A DNA stretch of 64,000 bases from CAMYMQ01 sp963730305 (GTDB lineage: Bacteria > Pseudomonadota > Alphaproteobacteria > Bin65): assembly GCA_963730305.1 (NCBI GenBank), contig CAVSRB010000004.1, forward strand, positions 434,001 through 498,000, given 5' to 3'. A program made the translations under genes and the position numbers. Positions 30,995 to 42,761 of the stretch are shown piece after piece (positions within the stretch are counted from its first letter, which is position 1; every line of letters starts with the position of its first letter). The notes under the pieces are model-generated. The model had not been told where the DNA came from, did no database searches, and saw only the letters and a list, made by a program, of their open reading frames with translations.

Positions 30995-31642
30995 ATGGGC
31001 GGGCCGAACGGGCCGGCCGGGGCCGGCTTCGGTCGTGACCGTTTCGAACAGCATTTCGATGTTTCACGTGAAACAGGAGCGGCCCTCGCGACCTATGCCG
31101 ATCTCCTGGTTCGTTGGCAACGTCGGATCAATCTTGTCGCCAATTCGACCGTCCCCGATCTGTGGTGGCGACACGTCGCCGACTCGGCCCAGGTCGTCGC
31201 ACACATTCAGGAAGAAGTTCGAACGATCGCCGATATCGGCTCAGGGGCCGGCTTTCCCGGACTGGTCATCGCCCTGATGCGTCCGATGTTTCACGTGAAA
31301 CTTATCGAGAGCAACGCCAAGAAGGCGGCTTTCCTCCAGGAAGTGCTCGCCCAAACCGGCGCCGACAACGTCGAAATCCTGAGGCGCCGGGCCGAAGACC
31401 TGTCGGGCTGGACCGCCGACGCGATCACCGCCCGCGCCTGTGCGCCGCTCGACAAGCTTCTCGCCATGACCGCCGGAATCAGAGGTTCCGACACGATCTG
31501 CCTGTTCCTGAAGGGCCAGACGGCCGAACGTGAATTGACCGAAGCCCGGGAAGCATGGAATATGACCGCCCAGATCGTTCCCAGCCTGACGAATCCGAAC
31601 TCGGTCCTTCTCAAGCTCTCCGAGGTAAGCCGTGTCCGCTGA
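30995..31642 (+). CDS. rsmG: RsmG (GidB), 16S rRNA m7G527 methyltransferase
   Basis: SAM-dependent methyltransferase, 215 aa. RWQRRINLVANSTVPDLWWRHVADSAQ, the SAM-binding ADIGSGAGFPGLVIAL and ITARACAPLDKLL are family hallmarks. Two parS sites lie inside the coding region: one encodes DVSRET near residue 22, the other MFHVKL near residue 98. The gene overlaps parA by 11 bp and follows mnmG directly, the classical gidA-gidB-parA-parB order. Confidence 0.97.
   Translation: MGGPNGPAGAGFGRDRFEQHFDVSRETGAALATYADLLVRWQRRINLVANSTVPDLWWRHVADSAQVVAHIQEEVRTIADIGSGAGFPGLVIALMRPMFHVKLIESNAKKAAFLQEVLAQTGADNVEILRRRAEDLSGWTADAITARACAPLDKLLAMTAGIRGSDTICLFLKGQTAERELTEAREAWNMTAQIVPSLTNPNSVLLKLSEVSRVR
31060..31075. 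other. parS site 2 (perfect 16-bp match)
   Basis: TGTTTCACGTGAAACA, identical to the consensus ParB centromere site, lies within the 5' part of rsmG, 1.4 kb upstream of parB. The amino acids it encodes are tolerated near the N-terminus of RsmG. Confidence 0.98.
31287..31302. other. parS site 3 (15 of 16 match)
   Basis: TGTTTCACGTGAAACT within rsmG retains the entire 14-bp core; only the last base deviates. It lies 227 bp from site 2, so the two probably nucleate one ParB partition complex. Confidence 0.96.
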
Positions 31643-32462
31643 AGCCGCCCCAGCCGCCGACGTCCGCCAGAACCGGCGGCTCGCGTCGCCGCGCGTCATC
31701 GCCATCGCCAACCAGAAGGGCGGCGTCGGCAAGACCACGACCGCGGTCAACCTCGCCACCGCGCTCGCCGCGGTAGGCCGGACGGTGCTCCTGATCGATC
31801 TCGACCCCCAGGCCAACGCGACCACCGGCCTCGGCATCCCGCCCGATCCCAACGTCCCCAACTCCTATGACTTGGTGGTCGGCGCCGCCCGACTTTCGGA
31901 GACGGTGACCGAAACCCAGGTGCCCGGGCTCTATCTTGTCCCGACCTCGGTTCATCTCTCGGGCGCGGAGGTCGAGCTGGTCGATGTCCCGCGGCGGGAA
32001 TTCCGGTTGCGCGAGGCGTTCAAGGGCCAGCTCGGTCCATATGAGTTCATCCTGATCGATTGCCCCCCGGCGCTCGGCATGCTGACCGTCAACGCCCTGG
32101 TCGCGGCCGATGCGGTTCTGGTCCCGCTGCAATGCGAGTATTACGCACTGGAAGGCATGAGCCACCTGGTCCGCACGATCGAGCGGATCAAGAACACCTT
32201 CAACGAAAAGCTCGACATCCAGGGCGTCGTCCTGACCATGCACGACAAGCGCAACAACCTCTGCAACATGGTCGCCGAGGACGTGCGCAAGTTCTTCGGC
32301 GCCAAGGTCTACGATACGGTGATCCCGCGCAACGTGCGGGTCTCCGAGGCGCCGTCCCACGGCCTGCCGGTGCTGCTGTACGACCTCCAATGCGCCGGAT
32401 CGATGGCCTACGCGCACCTGGCGCGCGAACTTCTCAAGCGTGAGGGAGTGATCCCGCAATGA
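31632..32462 (+). CDS. parA: ParA, chromosome-partitioning ATPase
   Basis: Deviant-Walker ATPase of 276 aa that moves ParB-bound origins. After a 20-residue leader the core starts RVIAIANQKGGVGKTTTAVNLA with the signature lysine, followed by VLLIDLDPQANATTGLG (Walker A'), FILIDCPPALGMLTVNALVAAD (Walker B) and VYDTVIPRNVRVSEAPSHG. It starts with GTG 31632 inside the end of rsmG and overlaps parB by four bases. Confidence 0.97.
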   Translation: MSAEAAPAADVRQNRRLASPRVIAIANQKGGVGKTTTAVNLATALAAVGRTVLLIDLDPQANATTGLGIPPDPNVPNSYDLVVGAARLSETVTETQVPGLYLVPTSVHLSGAEVELVDVPRREFRLREAFKGQLGPYEFILIDCPPALGMLTVNALVAADAVLVPLQCEYYALEGMSHLVRTIERIKNTFNEKLDIQGVVLTMHDKRNNLCNMVAEDVRKFFGAKVYDTVIPRNVRVSEAPSHGLPVLLYDLQCAGSMAYAHLARELLKREGVIPQ

Positions 32463-33373
32463 GCAGCCCCGAAGCCAAGCGACGCAACCTCGGCCGCGGC
32501 CTCGACGCCCTGCTCGGGGCGTCCAATTCCAGCCCCGCACCGGCGCGCACGGCCCCGGCCCCGGCAGAAGTCCGGCCCGGCAACGACATCGCCACCATCC
32601 CGATCGGCGACATCCATCCCGGGCGCTACCAGCCGCGCCAGAAGTTCGACGAGGACGAGCTCGACGCGCTGGCCGAATCGGTTCGCGCCAAGGGCATCCT
32701 GCAGCCGATCCTGGTCCGTCCGCATCCCGACAAAACGGGAGAATTCGAGCTGGTCGCGGGCGAGCGCCGCTGGCTCGCCGCCCAGCGCGCCCAGCTCCAC
32801 GACGTGCCGGCGATCGTGCGCGACCTCACCGACAAGGACACGCTCGAGATCGGGCTGGTCGAGAACGTCCAGCGCCAGGATCTGTCGCCGCTGGAGGAGG
32901 CCGAGGGCTACAAGCGGCTGGTCGATGAATTCAGCCATACGCAGGAAACCCTGGCGTCGATCGTCGGCAAGAGCCGCAGCCACGTCGCCAACACCATGCG
33001 GCTGCTGAACCTGCCGGACGAGGTCAAGACCCACCTGCTGGAACGGCGCCTGACCGCCGGGCACGCCCGGGCGCTGCTCACCGCGGACGATCCCGCGGCG
33101 CTCGCCCGGCGCATCGTCAAGCAGGGGCTCAGCGTCCGCGCGGCCGAAAAGCTCGCCGGCGAGGCCGGCAAGCCGAAGCGCCAGCGGGCCGCGCCGGCGG
33201 CCCAGGCCGACAAGGATACCGACACACTCGCCCTCGAACGCGAGCTGACCGAGGCAACCGGGCTCAAGGTCGCGATCCAGCACCGAGGCGAATCCGGCCA
33301 GGTCGTCATCGACTACGGCAATCTCGAACAGCTCGACGACCTGGTCTCGCGTCTGGTCCGGCCGCTCACCTAG
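32459..33373 (+). CDS. parB: ParB, centromere-binding CTPase
   Basis: 304 aa. The N-terminal ParA-interacting segment RRNLGRGLDALLG is followed by the CTP-binding domain with IHPGRYQPRQKFDEDELDALAESVR and the GERRWLAAQRA motif, the helix-turn-helix region SIVGKSRSHVANTMRLLNLPDEV, ITAGHARALL-like DNA-binding helices, and a C-terminal dimerization domain ending in the LDDLVSRL helix. It binds the three parS sites within 3.5 kb upstream. Confidence 0.97.
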   Translation: MSSPEAKRRNLGRGLDALLGASNSSPAPARTAPAPAEVRPGNDIATIPIGDIHPGRYQPRQKFDEDELDALAESVRAKGILQPILVRPHPDKTGEFELVAGERRWLAAQRAQLHDVPAIVRDLTDKDTLEIGLVENVQRQDLSPLEEAEGYKRLVDEFSHTQETLASIVGKSRSHVANTMRLLNLPDEVKTHLLERRLTAGHARALLTADDPAALARRIVKQGLSVRAAEKLAGEAGKPKRQRAAPAAQADKDTDTLALERELTEATGLKVAIQHRGESGQVVIDYGNLEQLDDLVSRLVRPLT

Positions 33374-33426
33374 ACAGGGCGACCGCCGCTCAAGGGGCCC
33401 GCCGCGCCGGCGGTCCGGGCGCCCGA

Positions 33427-34482
33427 TCAGCGACGCCGGCGCCCCGCATCGGCGCCAGCCAGCGCGGTAAGCCGGGCGAGGGCCTGACCGCACACCGCGG
33501 TATCGGGAATGCCCGTCGACTTGCATCGGATCTCGGCTTCATCGAGCAATGCAAGAACTTCTGATAATCTATTGTTTCTTATAAGTTTTTCTTGCCGCTG
33601 CAGGACCTGGACGCCGGGCCCGAACACGGGCGGCCGCAACGACCGCGCGGCCTCGACCGGCGACTTGCCCGCCGCCATGCTGGCACTGAAGGCGACCAGG
33701 GATTGCATGTGGCGGGCCAGGGCGCGCAGCACTGCGACCGGGGCGACGCCCTCGTCGAGCGCACGGCGGTAGCACCGCTCGGCCCGCACCCGATCACCGT
33801 CCGCGACCGCCGCGCTCAGGTCGTTCAGGGTCAACGCCGCGGTGTCGCCGATGCACGCCGCGGCTTCGGCCAGGGTGATCGGCCCCCGTTCGCCGCCGTC
33901 GGGCGGCATGGCGAACAGCGCCAGCTTCTCCAATTCCTGACGGGTGACCTGCCGGTCGCCGCCCAGGTTCTCCATCAGGAAGGCGCCGGCGGCGCCGTCG
34001 GCGCTGAGCCCGAACTGGGCGAGCGTATCGCGGATCACCTGGCCGAGCTGCCGGCCTTCGTCGGCGTAGCAGGGCAGGGCCGCGCCGTTGGCGGCTCCCT
34101 CGACCGTCTTCCGAAGCGTGCTACGGCTCGGCAACGCATCGGCCTCGAGCACGATCAGGGCGTCGCCGATGGGATGGTCGAGAAAGGATTTCACGGTCGC
34201 CGTATGGCCGTCGCGGGCCGGCGCGACCCGAACCACCCGCCGTCCCCCGCCGAAGGCGATCGCCGCGGCCTCGTCGGCCAGCCGGGCGGGGTCGTCCGAC
34301 AGCTCCTTGTCGCCGATATGAACGATGCGGAAGGGATCCTTGGGGTCTTCGACGACCAGCGCCGCCAGCGCGTTGGCCCGTTCATGGACCAGCCCGGCGT
34401 CGGGCCCGTAGACCAGGACGAGCTGCGCTACCGGATCGGGCTTGGCGACGAACGCCGCGACCTTCGCGGCGGGGATCTTCAT
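33427..34482 (-). CDS. holA: HolA, DNA polymerase III delta subunit
   Basis: Clamp-loader subunit that opens the sliding clamp, 351 aa from ATG 34482. Family features are LVLVYGPDAGLVHERANAL, a VVRVAPARDG strand, ALIVLEADALPSRSTLRKTVE, LPCYADEGRQL, MENLGGDRQVTRQELEKLALF and the C-terminal collar helices with LLDEAEIRCKSTGIP. The ATG overlaps the lptE stop by four bases; leuS-lptE-holA forms one leftward operon converging on parB. Confidence 0.95.
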   Translation of the reverse strand: MKIPAAKVAAFVAKPDPVAQLVLVYGPDAGLVHERANALAALVVEDPKDPFRIVHIGDKELSDDPARLADEAAAIAFGGGRRVVRVAPARDGHTATVKSFLDHPIGDALIVLEADALPSRSTLRKTVEGAANGAALPCYADEGRQLGQVIRDTLAQFGLSADGAAGAFLMENLGGDRQVTRQELEKLALFAMPPDGGERGPITLAEAAACIGDTAALTLNDLSAAVADGDRVRAERCYRRALDEGVAPVAVLRALARHMQSLVAFSASMAAGKSPVEAARSLRPPVFGPGVQVLQRQEKLIRNNRLSEVLALLDEAEIRCKSTGIPDTAVCGQALARLTALAGADAGRRRR

Positions 34483-35059
34483 TTCTTCTGGATGACTCGC
34501 GCCGGTGCGGGGTTCGCGGGGGCCTTCCGGGTCAACGTCTCCCGGCGGTTGAAGTAGAGCGCCACGCGCAGGGTGATCGCATCGGCCAGGATCTCGATGC
34601 CGCGGACCCGGGCGTCCCGCTCCGCCGAGATCGTCCCGAAATCGGAGCTGACGATGTTGTAGCTGGTGGTGGCCTGCACGTTGCCCCGGTCGACGATGAC
34701 GTGCGACGTCAGGTCCCGGAGGGAATATTCCGCCGACTGGTTCATGTTGGCGCGGGTCGCCGTCTCGTCCTTGCGGATGCCGAGCGGCACCTTCAATTCG
34801 TGAAGCTTGATGGTCAGCTGATAGGTCGGCGAGGTCGGCTGGCCCGCGGGCGTGATCTTGTCGAGCAGCTTGTTGCGCAGGATCTGGCCGGCCCGATTGG
34901 AGATCGGCTGGATCGCCACGTCCGACATGTCCGCCTGGACCGCCTTGCCGTGAACGCCCTGCGTGCCATAGAGCGGCCGGAAGCCACATCCCGCCATCAT
35001 CGTCGTCGCGACTGCCAGCGCCAGGGCGGGAAACACGATCCGGTTCTTCATGGCAGCCT

Positions 35060-35063
<4 letters not shown>
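34479..35063 (-). CDS. lptE: LptE, LPS-assembly lipoprotein
   Basis: Outer-membrane lipoprotein plug of the LptD translocon, 194 aa. ATG 35063 overlaps the leuS stop. A signal peptide with lipobox MMAGCGFRPLYG places the lipid-bearing cysteine near residue 26; the CGFRPLYG motif is typical of alphaproteobacterial LptE. RAGQILRNKLLDKI and TSYNIVSSDFGTISAERDAR are further family segments. Position between leuS and holA is the conserved one. Confidence 0.93.
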
Positions 35064-37642
<2,579 letters not shown>

Positions 37643-37688
37643 CGAGCGCCGGAGCTCCCTGCTCAGGTCAATAAGGGAAAAAGGCCCG

Positions 37689-38165
37689 TCAGCGGACCGA
37701 CTGGGCCTTCCGCTTCAGCGCCCGCTGATAGATACGGTCGTGGATCGCGGACACCGTCGCTGCGCTGACCGGCACGTCACGCCACGCACCGTTGCGACGG
37801 CGCTGCTTGATCACCGACACGCGGATCGTGTCCGGCTTCAGCTCGGGCGACATGATCGCGACGGTGACGCGCAGCCGCTCGTTGGGCGACGCCTTGGGCT
37901 GGAACCAGTCGGTCGCGAGCACGCCGCCGTAGAAGTCGCTCGTGCGCAGCCGCATGAAGGTCAGCGTCTGCCGGGCCGCCTCCCAGGCATCCACGTTGGG
38001 CCGCATCCGCCGGTCGCGGGCATAGTTGGCGAGCACGTCGACGGTGTCGGTGCGCGGCGCGTCCGGCGCCGGGTTGTCGAAGAGGCCGCAGGAAGACAGC
38101 GCCAGCGCCGCGGCCACCAAGCCTGGTATCGCCAGCGACCGAACTGCCGCGCTATGTCCCGTCAT
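37689..38165 (-). CDS. DUF3576 lipoprotein
   Basis: 158-aa predicted lipoprotein: signal peptide with lipobox LALSSC (Cys26), then a DUF3576 domain with WEAARQTLTFMRLRTSDFYGGVLATDWF and ERLRVTVAIMSPELKPDTIRVSV. The family is common in alphaproteobacteria just upstream of leuS and its function is unknown. It diverges from cysNC over about 205 bp and lies 46 bp before leuS on the same strand. Confidence 0.9.
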   Translation of the reverse strand: MTGHSAAVRSLAIPGLVAAALALSSCGLFDNPAPDAPRTDTVDVLANYARDRRMRPNVDAWEAARQTLTFMRLRTSDFYGGVLATDWFQPKASPNERLRVTVAIMSPELKPDTIRVSVIKQRRRNGAWRDVPVSAATVSAIHDRIYQRALKRKAQSVR

Positions 38166-38370
38166 TGCAACGTCCTCTTGATTTCCCGTCGCGGCTGTCG
38201 CAAACCACCGCGCAACACGACGCGCTATATAGAACAAAGCGCTAGCCGGTGGAAAGCCGCCGCTTGGGTTGCGCGCTGCGACGAACCGACTACTTAACGC
38301 CCGGGCGAGCCGCTGCCGACCGCGGCGCGGGCCCCGCCCACCGATCGATACGAACCGGCCAGACGATTTG

Positions 38371-40281
38371 ATGACCAACTCGATACCGCGCTCCAGCCTG
38401 CCCGCCTCCGCCGACGCCCGCGAGATCAGCCCCCTGCATGTCGCCATCGTCGGCCATGTCGACCACGGCAAGTCGACCCTGGTCGGGCGGCTGCTCCACG
38501 AGACCGGCTCCCTGCCCGAGGGCAAGGTCGAGCAGGTCGAGGCCATGTGCCAGCGGCGCGGCATGCCCTTCGAATGGGCCTTCGTCACCGACGCGCTCAA
38601 GGCCGAGCGCGACCAGGGCGTGACCATCGACGTCAGCCACATCCGCCTGCGCACGCCGAAGCGCCCCTACATCCTGGTCGACGCGCCCGGCCATCTCGAA
38701 TTCCTGCGCAACATGATCAGCGGCGCGGCGGGCAGCGAGGCGGCGCTGTTGGTGATCGACGCCGCCGAGGGCGTCAAGGAGCAGTCCCGCCGCCACGGCT
38801 ATCTGCTGCACCTGCTCGGCATCCGCCAGCTCGTCGTCGCGGTCAACAAGATGGATCTGGTCGGCTACGACGCCGCGCGCTTCCACGCGATCGAGGGCGA
38901 GTACCGCGACTATCTCGGCTCGCTCGGCCTGCGCGCCGAGCACATCATCCCGGTGTCCGCGCGCAACGGCGACGGCATCACCGAACATACCGAGCCGCTC
39001 GCCTGGTACAACGGCCCGACCATCGCCGAGGCGCTCGACGGCCTGCACCGGCCGGCCCAGCCGCGCGAGCTGGCGCTGCGCATGCCGGTCCAGGACGTCT
39101 ACAAGTTCGACGACCGCCGCATCATCGCCGGCCGGATCGAATGCGGCGTCCTCAACGCCGGCGACGAGATCCTGTTCTCGCCCTCGAACAAGAAGGCGCG
39201 GATCAAGACGATCGAGGCCTGGAACGCGGCCGAGCCGGTGCTCGCCGCCCACGCCGGCCAGTCGGTCGGTATCACGCTGGAAGACCAGATCTTCGTCGAG
39301 CGCGGCGAGGTGATCAGCCACCTCGACGGCCCGCCGATGGAGACGACGGTGTTCCGGGCGCGCCTGTTCTGGCTCGGCACGCGGCCGCTCAAGGAAGGCG
39401 ACCGCTACCAACTCAAGCTCAACACATCGACGGTGCCGGTGCGGGTGCAGGCGGTGGAGAAGGTCATCAGCACCGCCGACCTGTCATCCAAGGTCGAGGC
39501 CGAGGTGCCGCGCGACGGCGTCGCCGAGGTGGTCCTCCAGTCGCGGTCGATGCTCGCCCTCGACCCGTTCGAGCGGAACCAGCGGCTCGGCCGCTTCGTG
39601 CTGCTCGACGGCTACGACACGGTCGGCGGCGGCGTCATCAACATGGAGGGCTATCCCGACCAGCGCAGCTCGGTCACGGTCAAGGCGACCAACCTGACCG
39701 AGGTCGCCCACGGCATCACCCACGACATGCGGGTGACCCAGAACGGCCACGCGCCCGGCGTGCTCTGGTTCACCGGCCTGTCCGGCGCGGGCAAGTCGAC
39801 CCTGGCGATCGAGCTGGAGCAGCGGCTGTTCCGCAAGGGCTACCAGGTCTTCGTGCTCGACGGCGACAACGTCCGCCACGGCCTCAACGCCAACCTCGGC
39901 TTCTCGCCCGAGGACCGGGCCGAGAACATCCGCCGCGTCGGCGAGGTCGCCGCGCTGTTCGCCGAGGCCGGCATGCTGGTGATCACCGCCTTCATCTCGC
40001 CCTACCGCGCCGACCGCGACCGGGCGCGCCAGGCAGCGGGAGACATTTTCCACGAGATCTACGTCGCCGCCGACCTGGCCACCTGCGAAGGCCGCGACCC
40101 CAAGGGCCTCTACCGCCGCGCCCGCGCCGGCGAGATCAGCGACTTCACCGGCGTCTCGGCGCCCTACGAGCCGCCCGCCGACCCCGAGCTCACGGTCGAC
40201 ACATCGCAGCTCGACGTCGAGGCGGCGGTCGAACAGTTGGTCGACTATGTCGAGGCCAAGTTCGCGCTGAAGCCGCGATGA
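38371..40281 (+). CDS. CysN-CysC fusion: sulfate adenylyltransferase GTPase plus APS kinase
   Basis: 636-aa fusion. Residues 20-440 form an EF-Tu-like GTPase with GHVDHGKSTLVGRLL, VDAPGHLEFLRNM and NKMDL; residues 460-636 form an adenylylsulfate kinase with FTGLSGAGKSTLAIELE, DGDNVRHGLNANLGFS and FISPYRADRDRARQ. The GTPase normally needs CysD to make APS, yet no cysD is adjacent. PAPS production for sulfation or assimilation is therefore inferred, with CysD elsewhere. ATG 38371 was chosen over a longer frame with no family match. yggS overlaps its stop. Confidence 0.9.
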   Translation: MTNSIPRSSLPASADAREISPLHVAIVGHVDHGKSTLVGRLLHETGSLPEGKVEQVEAMCQRRGMPFEWAFVTDALKAERDQGVTIDVSHIRLRTPKRPYILVDAPGHLEFLRNMISGAAGSEAALLVIDAAEGVKEQSRRHGYLLHLLGIRQLVVAVNKMDLVGYDAARFHAIEGEYRDYLGSLGLRAEHIIPVSARNGDGITEHTEPLAWYNGPTIAEALDGLHRPAQPRELALRMPVQDVYKFDDRRIIAGRIECGVLNAGDEILFSPSNKKARIKTIEAWNAAEPVLAAHAGQSVGITLEDQIFVERGEVISHLDGPPMETTVFRARLFWLGTRPLKEGDRYQLKLNTSTVPVRVQAVEKVISTADLSSKVEAEVPRDGVAEVVLQSRSMLALDPFERNQRLGRFVLLDGYDTVGGGVINMEGYPDQRSSVTVKATNLTEVAHGITHDMRVTQNGHAPGVLWFTGLSGAGKSTLAIELEQRLFRKGYQVFVLDGDNVRHGLNANLGFSPEDRAENIRRVGEVAALFAEAGMLVITAFISPYRADRDRARQAAGDIFHEIYVAADLATCEGRDPKGLYRRARAGEISDFTGVSAPYEPPADPELTVDTSQLDVEAAVEQLVDYVEAKFALKPR

Positions 40282-40946
40282 GCGTCGCCGAGCGCCTCGC
40301 TGCGGTCCGCGACGAGATCGCCCGCGCGGCCGAGGCCGCGGGGCGCAAACCGTCCGACGTCACCCTGGTCGCCGTGTCCAAGACCCATCCGGCCGAGGCG
40401 ATCGAGGAAGCGATCGCCGCCGGCCAGCGGGTGTTCGGCGAGAACCGGGTGCAGGAGGCGATGGCCAAGTGGCCGGCGATCCGCGCCCGCCATCCCGACG
40501 TCATCGTCCACATGATCGGCCACCTCCAGACCAACAAGGTCGAGGAGGCGGTCGCCACCTTCGACGTGATCGAGACGGTCGACCGGCCCAAGCTGGCGCA
40601 CCGGCTCGCCGCGGAGATGGCCAAGACCGGCCGGCGCCTGCCCTGTTTCGTCGAGGTCAACACCGGCGAGGAGCCCCAGAAGGGCGGCGTCGTGCCGGCC
40701 GAAGCCGAGGCCTTCGTCCGCCAGTGCCTCCAGACCGACGGCCTGGATATCCGCGGGCTGATGTGCATCCCGCCGATGGACCAGGAGCCGTCGCCGCATT
40801 TCGCCCTGCTCGCCGAGCTGGCGCAGCGCACTGGCGTGAGCGGCCTGAGCATGGGCATGAGCGCGGACTACGAGGTCGCGATCGCGCTCGGCGCCACCCA
40901 CGTCCGGGTCGGCACGGCGATCTTCGGTCCGCGCGGGACCTTCTGA
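40278..40946 (+). CDS. YggS family PLP homeostasis protein
   Basis: 222-aa PLP-binding TIM-barrel protein (PLPBP, YggS, YlmE). The PLP lysine lies in LVAVSKTHPAEAI; GENRVQEAMAKWP, HMIGHLQTNKVEEAV, FVEVNTGEEPQKGG, LSMGMSADYEVAIALGATHVRVGTAIFG are diagnostic. It has no known enzymatic activity and influences vitamin B6 and amino-acid pools. ATG overlaps the cysNC stop. Confidence 0.95.
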   Translation: MSVAERLAAVRDEIARAAEAAGRKPSDVTLVAVSKTHPAEAIEEAIAAGQRVFGENRVQEAMAKWPAIRARHPDVIVHMIGHLQTNKVEEAVATFDVIETVDRPKLAHRLAAEMAKTGRRLPCFVEVNTGEEPQKGGVVPAEAEAFVRQCLQTDGLDIRGLMCIPPMDQEPSPHFALLAELAQRTGVSGLSMGMSADYEVAIALGATHVRVGTAIFGPRGTF

Positions 40947-41056
40947 GCCGCCGGTTCCTTCGCGCACGCGATGCTTGTAAACTGTTTGCAGAGGGGGCGG
41001 TGCGGACTATGAGTGGGGGTCATGCACCGGACCATGTCTGCTGAAGGGCGTCCGAT

Positions 41057-41761
41057 TTGAACAAGCAGCGTTCGGCAACCGGCAAGCGTTTGCTTCTGGT
41101 CGATGATGACGACGATCTGCGTACGTCGCTCATGGAGCAGTTCGAGCTGCACGAGGAGTTCCAGACGGACCAGGCGGCGACCGCCGCCGAGGCCCTCGAG
41201 TTCGCTCGCAACGAACGCTACGACGCGATCCTGCTCGACGTCGGCCTGCCGGACATGGACGGCCGCGAGCTGTGCCGGCTGATGCGGCGCAACGGCGTCA
41301 AGGGCCCGATCATCATGCTGACCGGCGCCGACAGCGACGCCGACACCATCCTCGGCCTCGACGCCGGCGCCAACGACTACGTCACCAAGCCGTTCCGGCT
41401 CGGCGTCCTGCTCGCCCGGCTGCGCGCCCACCTGCGCCAGCACGAATCGAGCGAGGACGCGGTCTTCACCATCGGCCACTACACCTTCCAGCCGAGCGCC
41501 AAGCTGCTGATCGCCAACGAATCCGGCCAGAAGGTGCGGCTGACCGAGAAGGAAACCGCGATCCTGAAATACCTCTACCGGGCCAGCGGCGACGTCGTCT
41601 CCCGCGACAAGCTGTTGACCGAGGTCTGGGGCTACAATGCCAACGTCACCACCCATACGCTGGAAACCCACGTCTACCGGCTGCGTCAGAAGATCGAGCT
41701 GAACCCGTCCAAGGCCGAGATCCTGATGACCGAGCCGGGTGGATACCGGCTGGCGCCCTGA
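41057..41761 (+). CDS. cenR: OmpR-family response regulator, CenR-like
   Basis: 234 aa. The receiver domain has the acidic pocket LLVDDDDDL, phosphoacceptor Asp in ILLDVGLPDMDG and lysine in YVTKPFR; an OmpR winged helix follows (VRLTEKETAILKYLYRASGDVV, HTLETHVYRLRQKIE). The sequence pattern and position near yggS/leuS/parAB resemble Caulobacter CenR, an essential envelope regulator; that orthology is inferred. No histidine kinase gene is adjacent. TTG 41057 is the start; a GTAAACTGTTTGCAGAG stretch upstream could hold a promoter. Confidence 0.85.
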   Translation: MNKQRSATGKRLLLVDDDDDLRTSLMEQFELHEEFQTDQAATAAEALEFARNERYDAILLDVGLPDMDGRELCRLMRRNGVKGPIIMLTGADSDADTILGLDAGANDYVTKPFRLGVLLARLRAHLRQHESSEDAVFTIGHYTFQPSAKLLIANESGQKVRLTEKETAILKYLYRASGDVVSRDKLLTEVWGYNANVTTHTLETHVYRLRQKIELNPSKAEILMTEPGGYRLAP

Positions 41762-41786
41762 GCGCCGCCGCGATCGCAGCCCAGCC

Positions 41787-42635
41787 GTGTCTCCCGCCGA
41801 AAAAGACCAGGAATTCAGCATCCGCTTCTGGGGTGTCCGCGGAACCATCGCCTGCCCCGGCCTCAAATACGCCCGCTATGGCGGCAACACCTCGTGCATC
41901 GAGGTCTGCTGCGGCGACTATCGTTTCATCCTCGACGGCGGCACCGGCCTGCGGCCCCTCGGCGAGCACCTGCTCGCCACCGGCAAATCGTTCGAGCTCG
42001 ACCTCTACCTGACCCACACCCATCTTGACCACATCACGGGGCTGCCCTTCTTCCCGCCGATGTTCAAGTCCGGCAACAAGATCCGCCTCCTGTGCGGCCA
42101 CCTGCACGATGCCGACGAGAAGCTGCGCGACGTGATCGTCCGGATGACCGCCGCGCCGCTGTTCCCGGTGCCGCTCGACGCCTTCTCGGCGGACCTTGAA
42201 TTCATCGACTTCCATTCCGGCGACACGCTGGAGCCGCGGCCGGGCGTCACGATCCGCACGGCGCCGCTCAACCATCCCAACGGCGCCACCGGCTACCGGG
42301 TCGAGTACGACGGCAGGTCGGTCTGCTACATCACCGACTGCGAGCATGGCGAGAGCGGGCTCGACCAGCCGCTGCTCGACTTCATCCGTGGCACCGAGAT
42401 CTTCATCTACGATTCGACCTTCACCGACGACGAGTATCCCAAGTTCAAGGGTTGGGGCCACTCGACCTGGCAAGAAGGCGTGCGCCTGGCCAAGGCGGCC
42501 GAGGTCGGCCAGCTCGTCATCTTCCACCACGCGCCGGAACACCCCGACGACAAGATGGACGAGATCGCCAAGGCGGCGCACGCGGCCCTGCCCGGCACGA
42601 TCGTCGCGCGTGAAGGCATGGTGCTGCGCCCCTGA
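41787..42635 (+). CDS. Metallo-beta-lactamase-fold hydrolase
   Basis: 282 aa from GTG 41787. It starts FSIRFWGVRGTIACPG and carries GGNTSCIEV, the metal site THTHLDHITGLPFF, further histidines in APLNHPNGATGYRVEY and VIFHHAPEH, and aspartate in YITDCEH. This is the RNase Z/PqsE-like branch often near two-component or cyclic-nucleotide signalling genes. The natural substrate, possibly a phosphodiester, is unknown. It lies between the response regulator and the cyclase. Confidence 0.87.
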   Translation: MSPAEKDQEFSIRFWGVRGTIACPGLKYARYGGNTSCIEVCCGDYRFILDGGTGLRPLGEHLLATGKSFELDLYLTHTHLDHITGLPFFPPMFKSGNKIRLLCGHLHDADEKLRDVIVRMTAAPLFPVPLDAFSADLEFIDFHSGDTLEPRPGVTIRTAPLNHPNGATGYRVEYDGRSVCYITDCEHGESGLDQPLLDFIRGTEIFIYDSTFTDDEYPKFKGWGHSTWQEGVRLAKAAEVGQLVIFHHAPEHPDDKMDEIAKAAHAALPGTIVAREGMVLRP

Positions 42636-42761
42636 TCCGTTGGCGCCGGCCGCCTCACGCGCGCGTCGCCGAAAAATGATCGTCGCGACGGCCGACCGGC
42701 CTTGCGGCAGGCGCCGGCGGCCCCACTTGGCAGGGGCCGAGAACGGGCGGGAACGGATCGG

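Noticed and set aside
38547..40946. A 799-codon rightward open frame
   Set aside because: Plus-strand shadow of cysNC; only its last part, yggS from 40278, is real.
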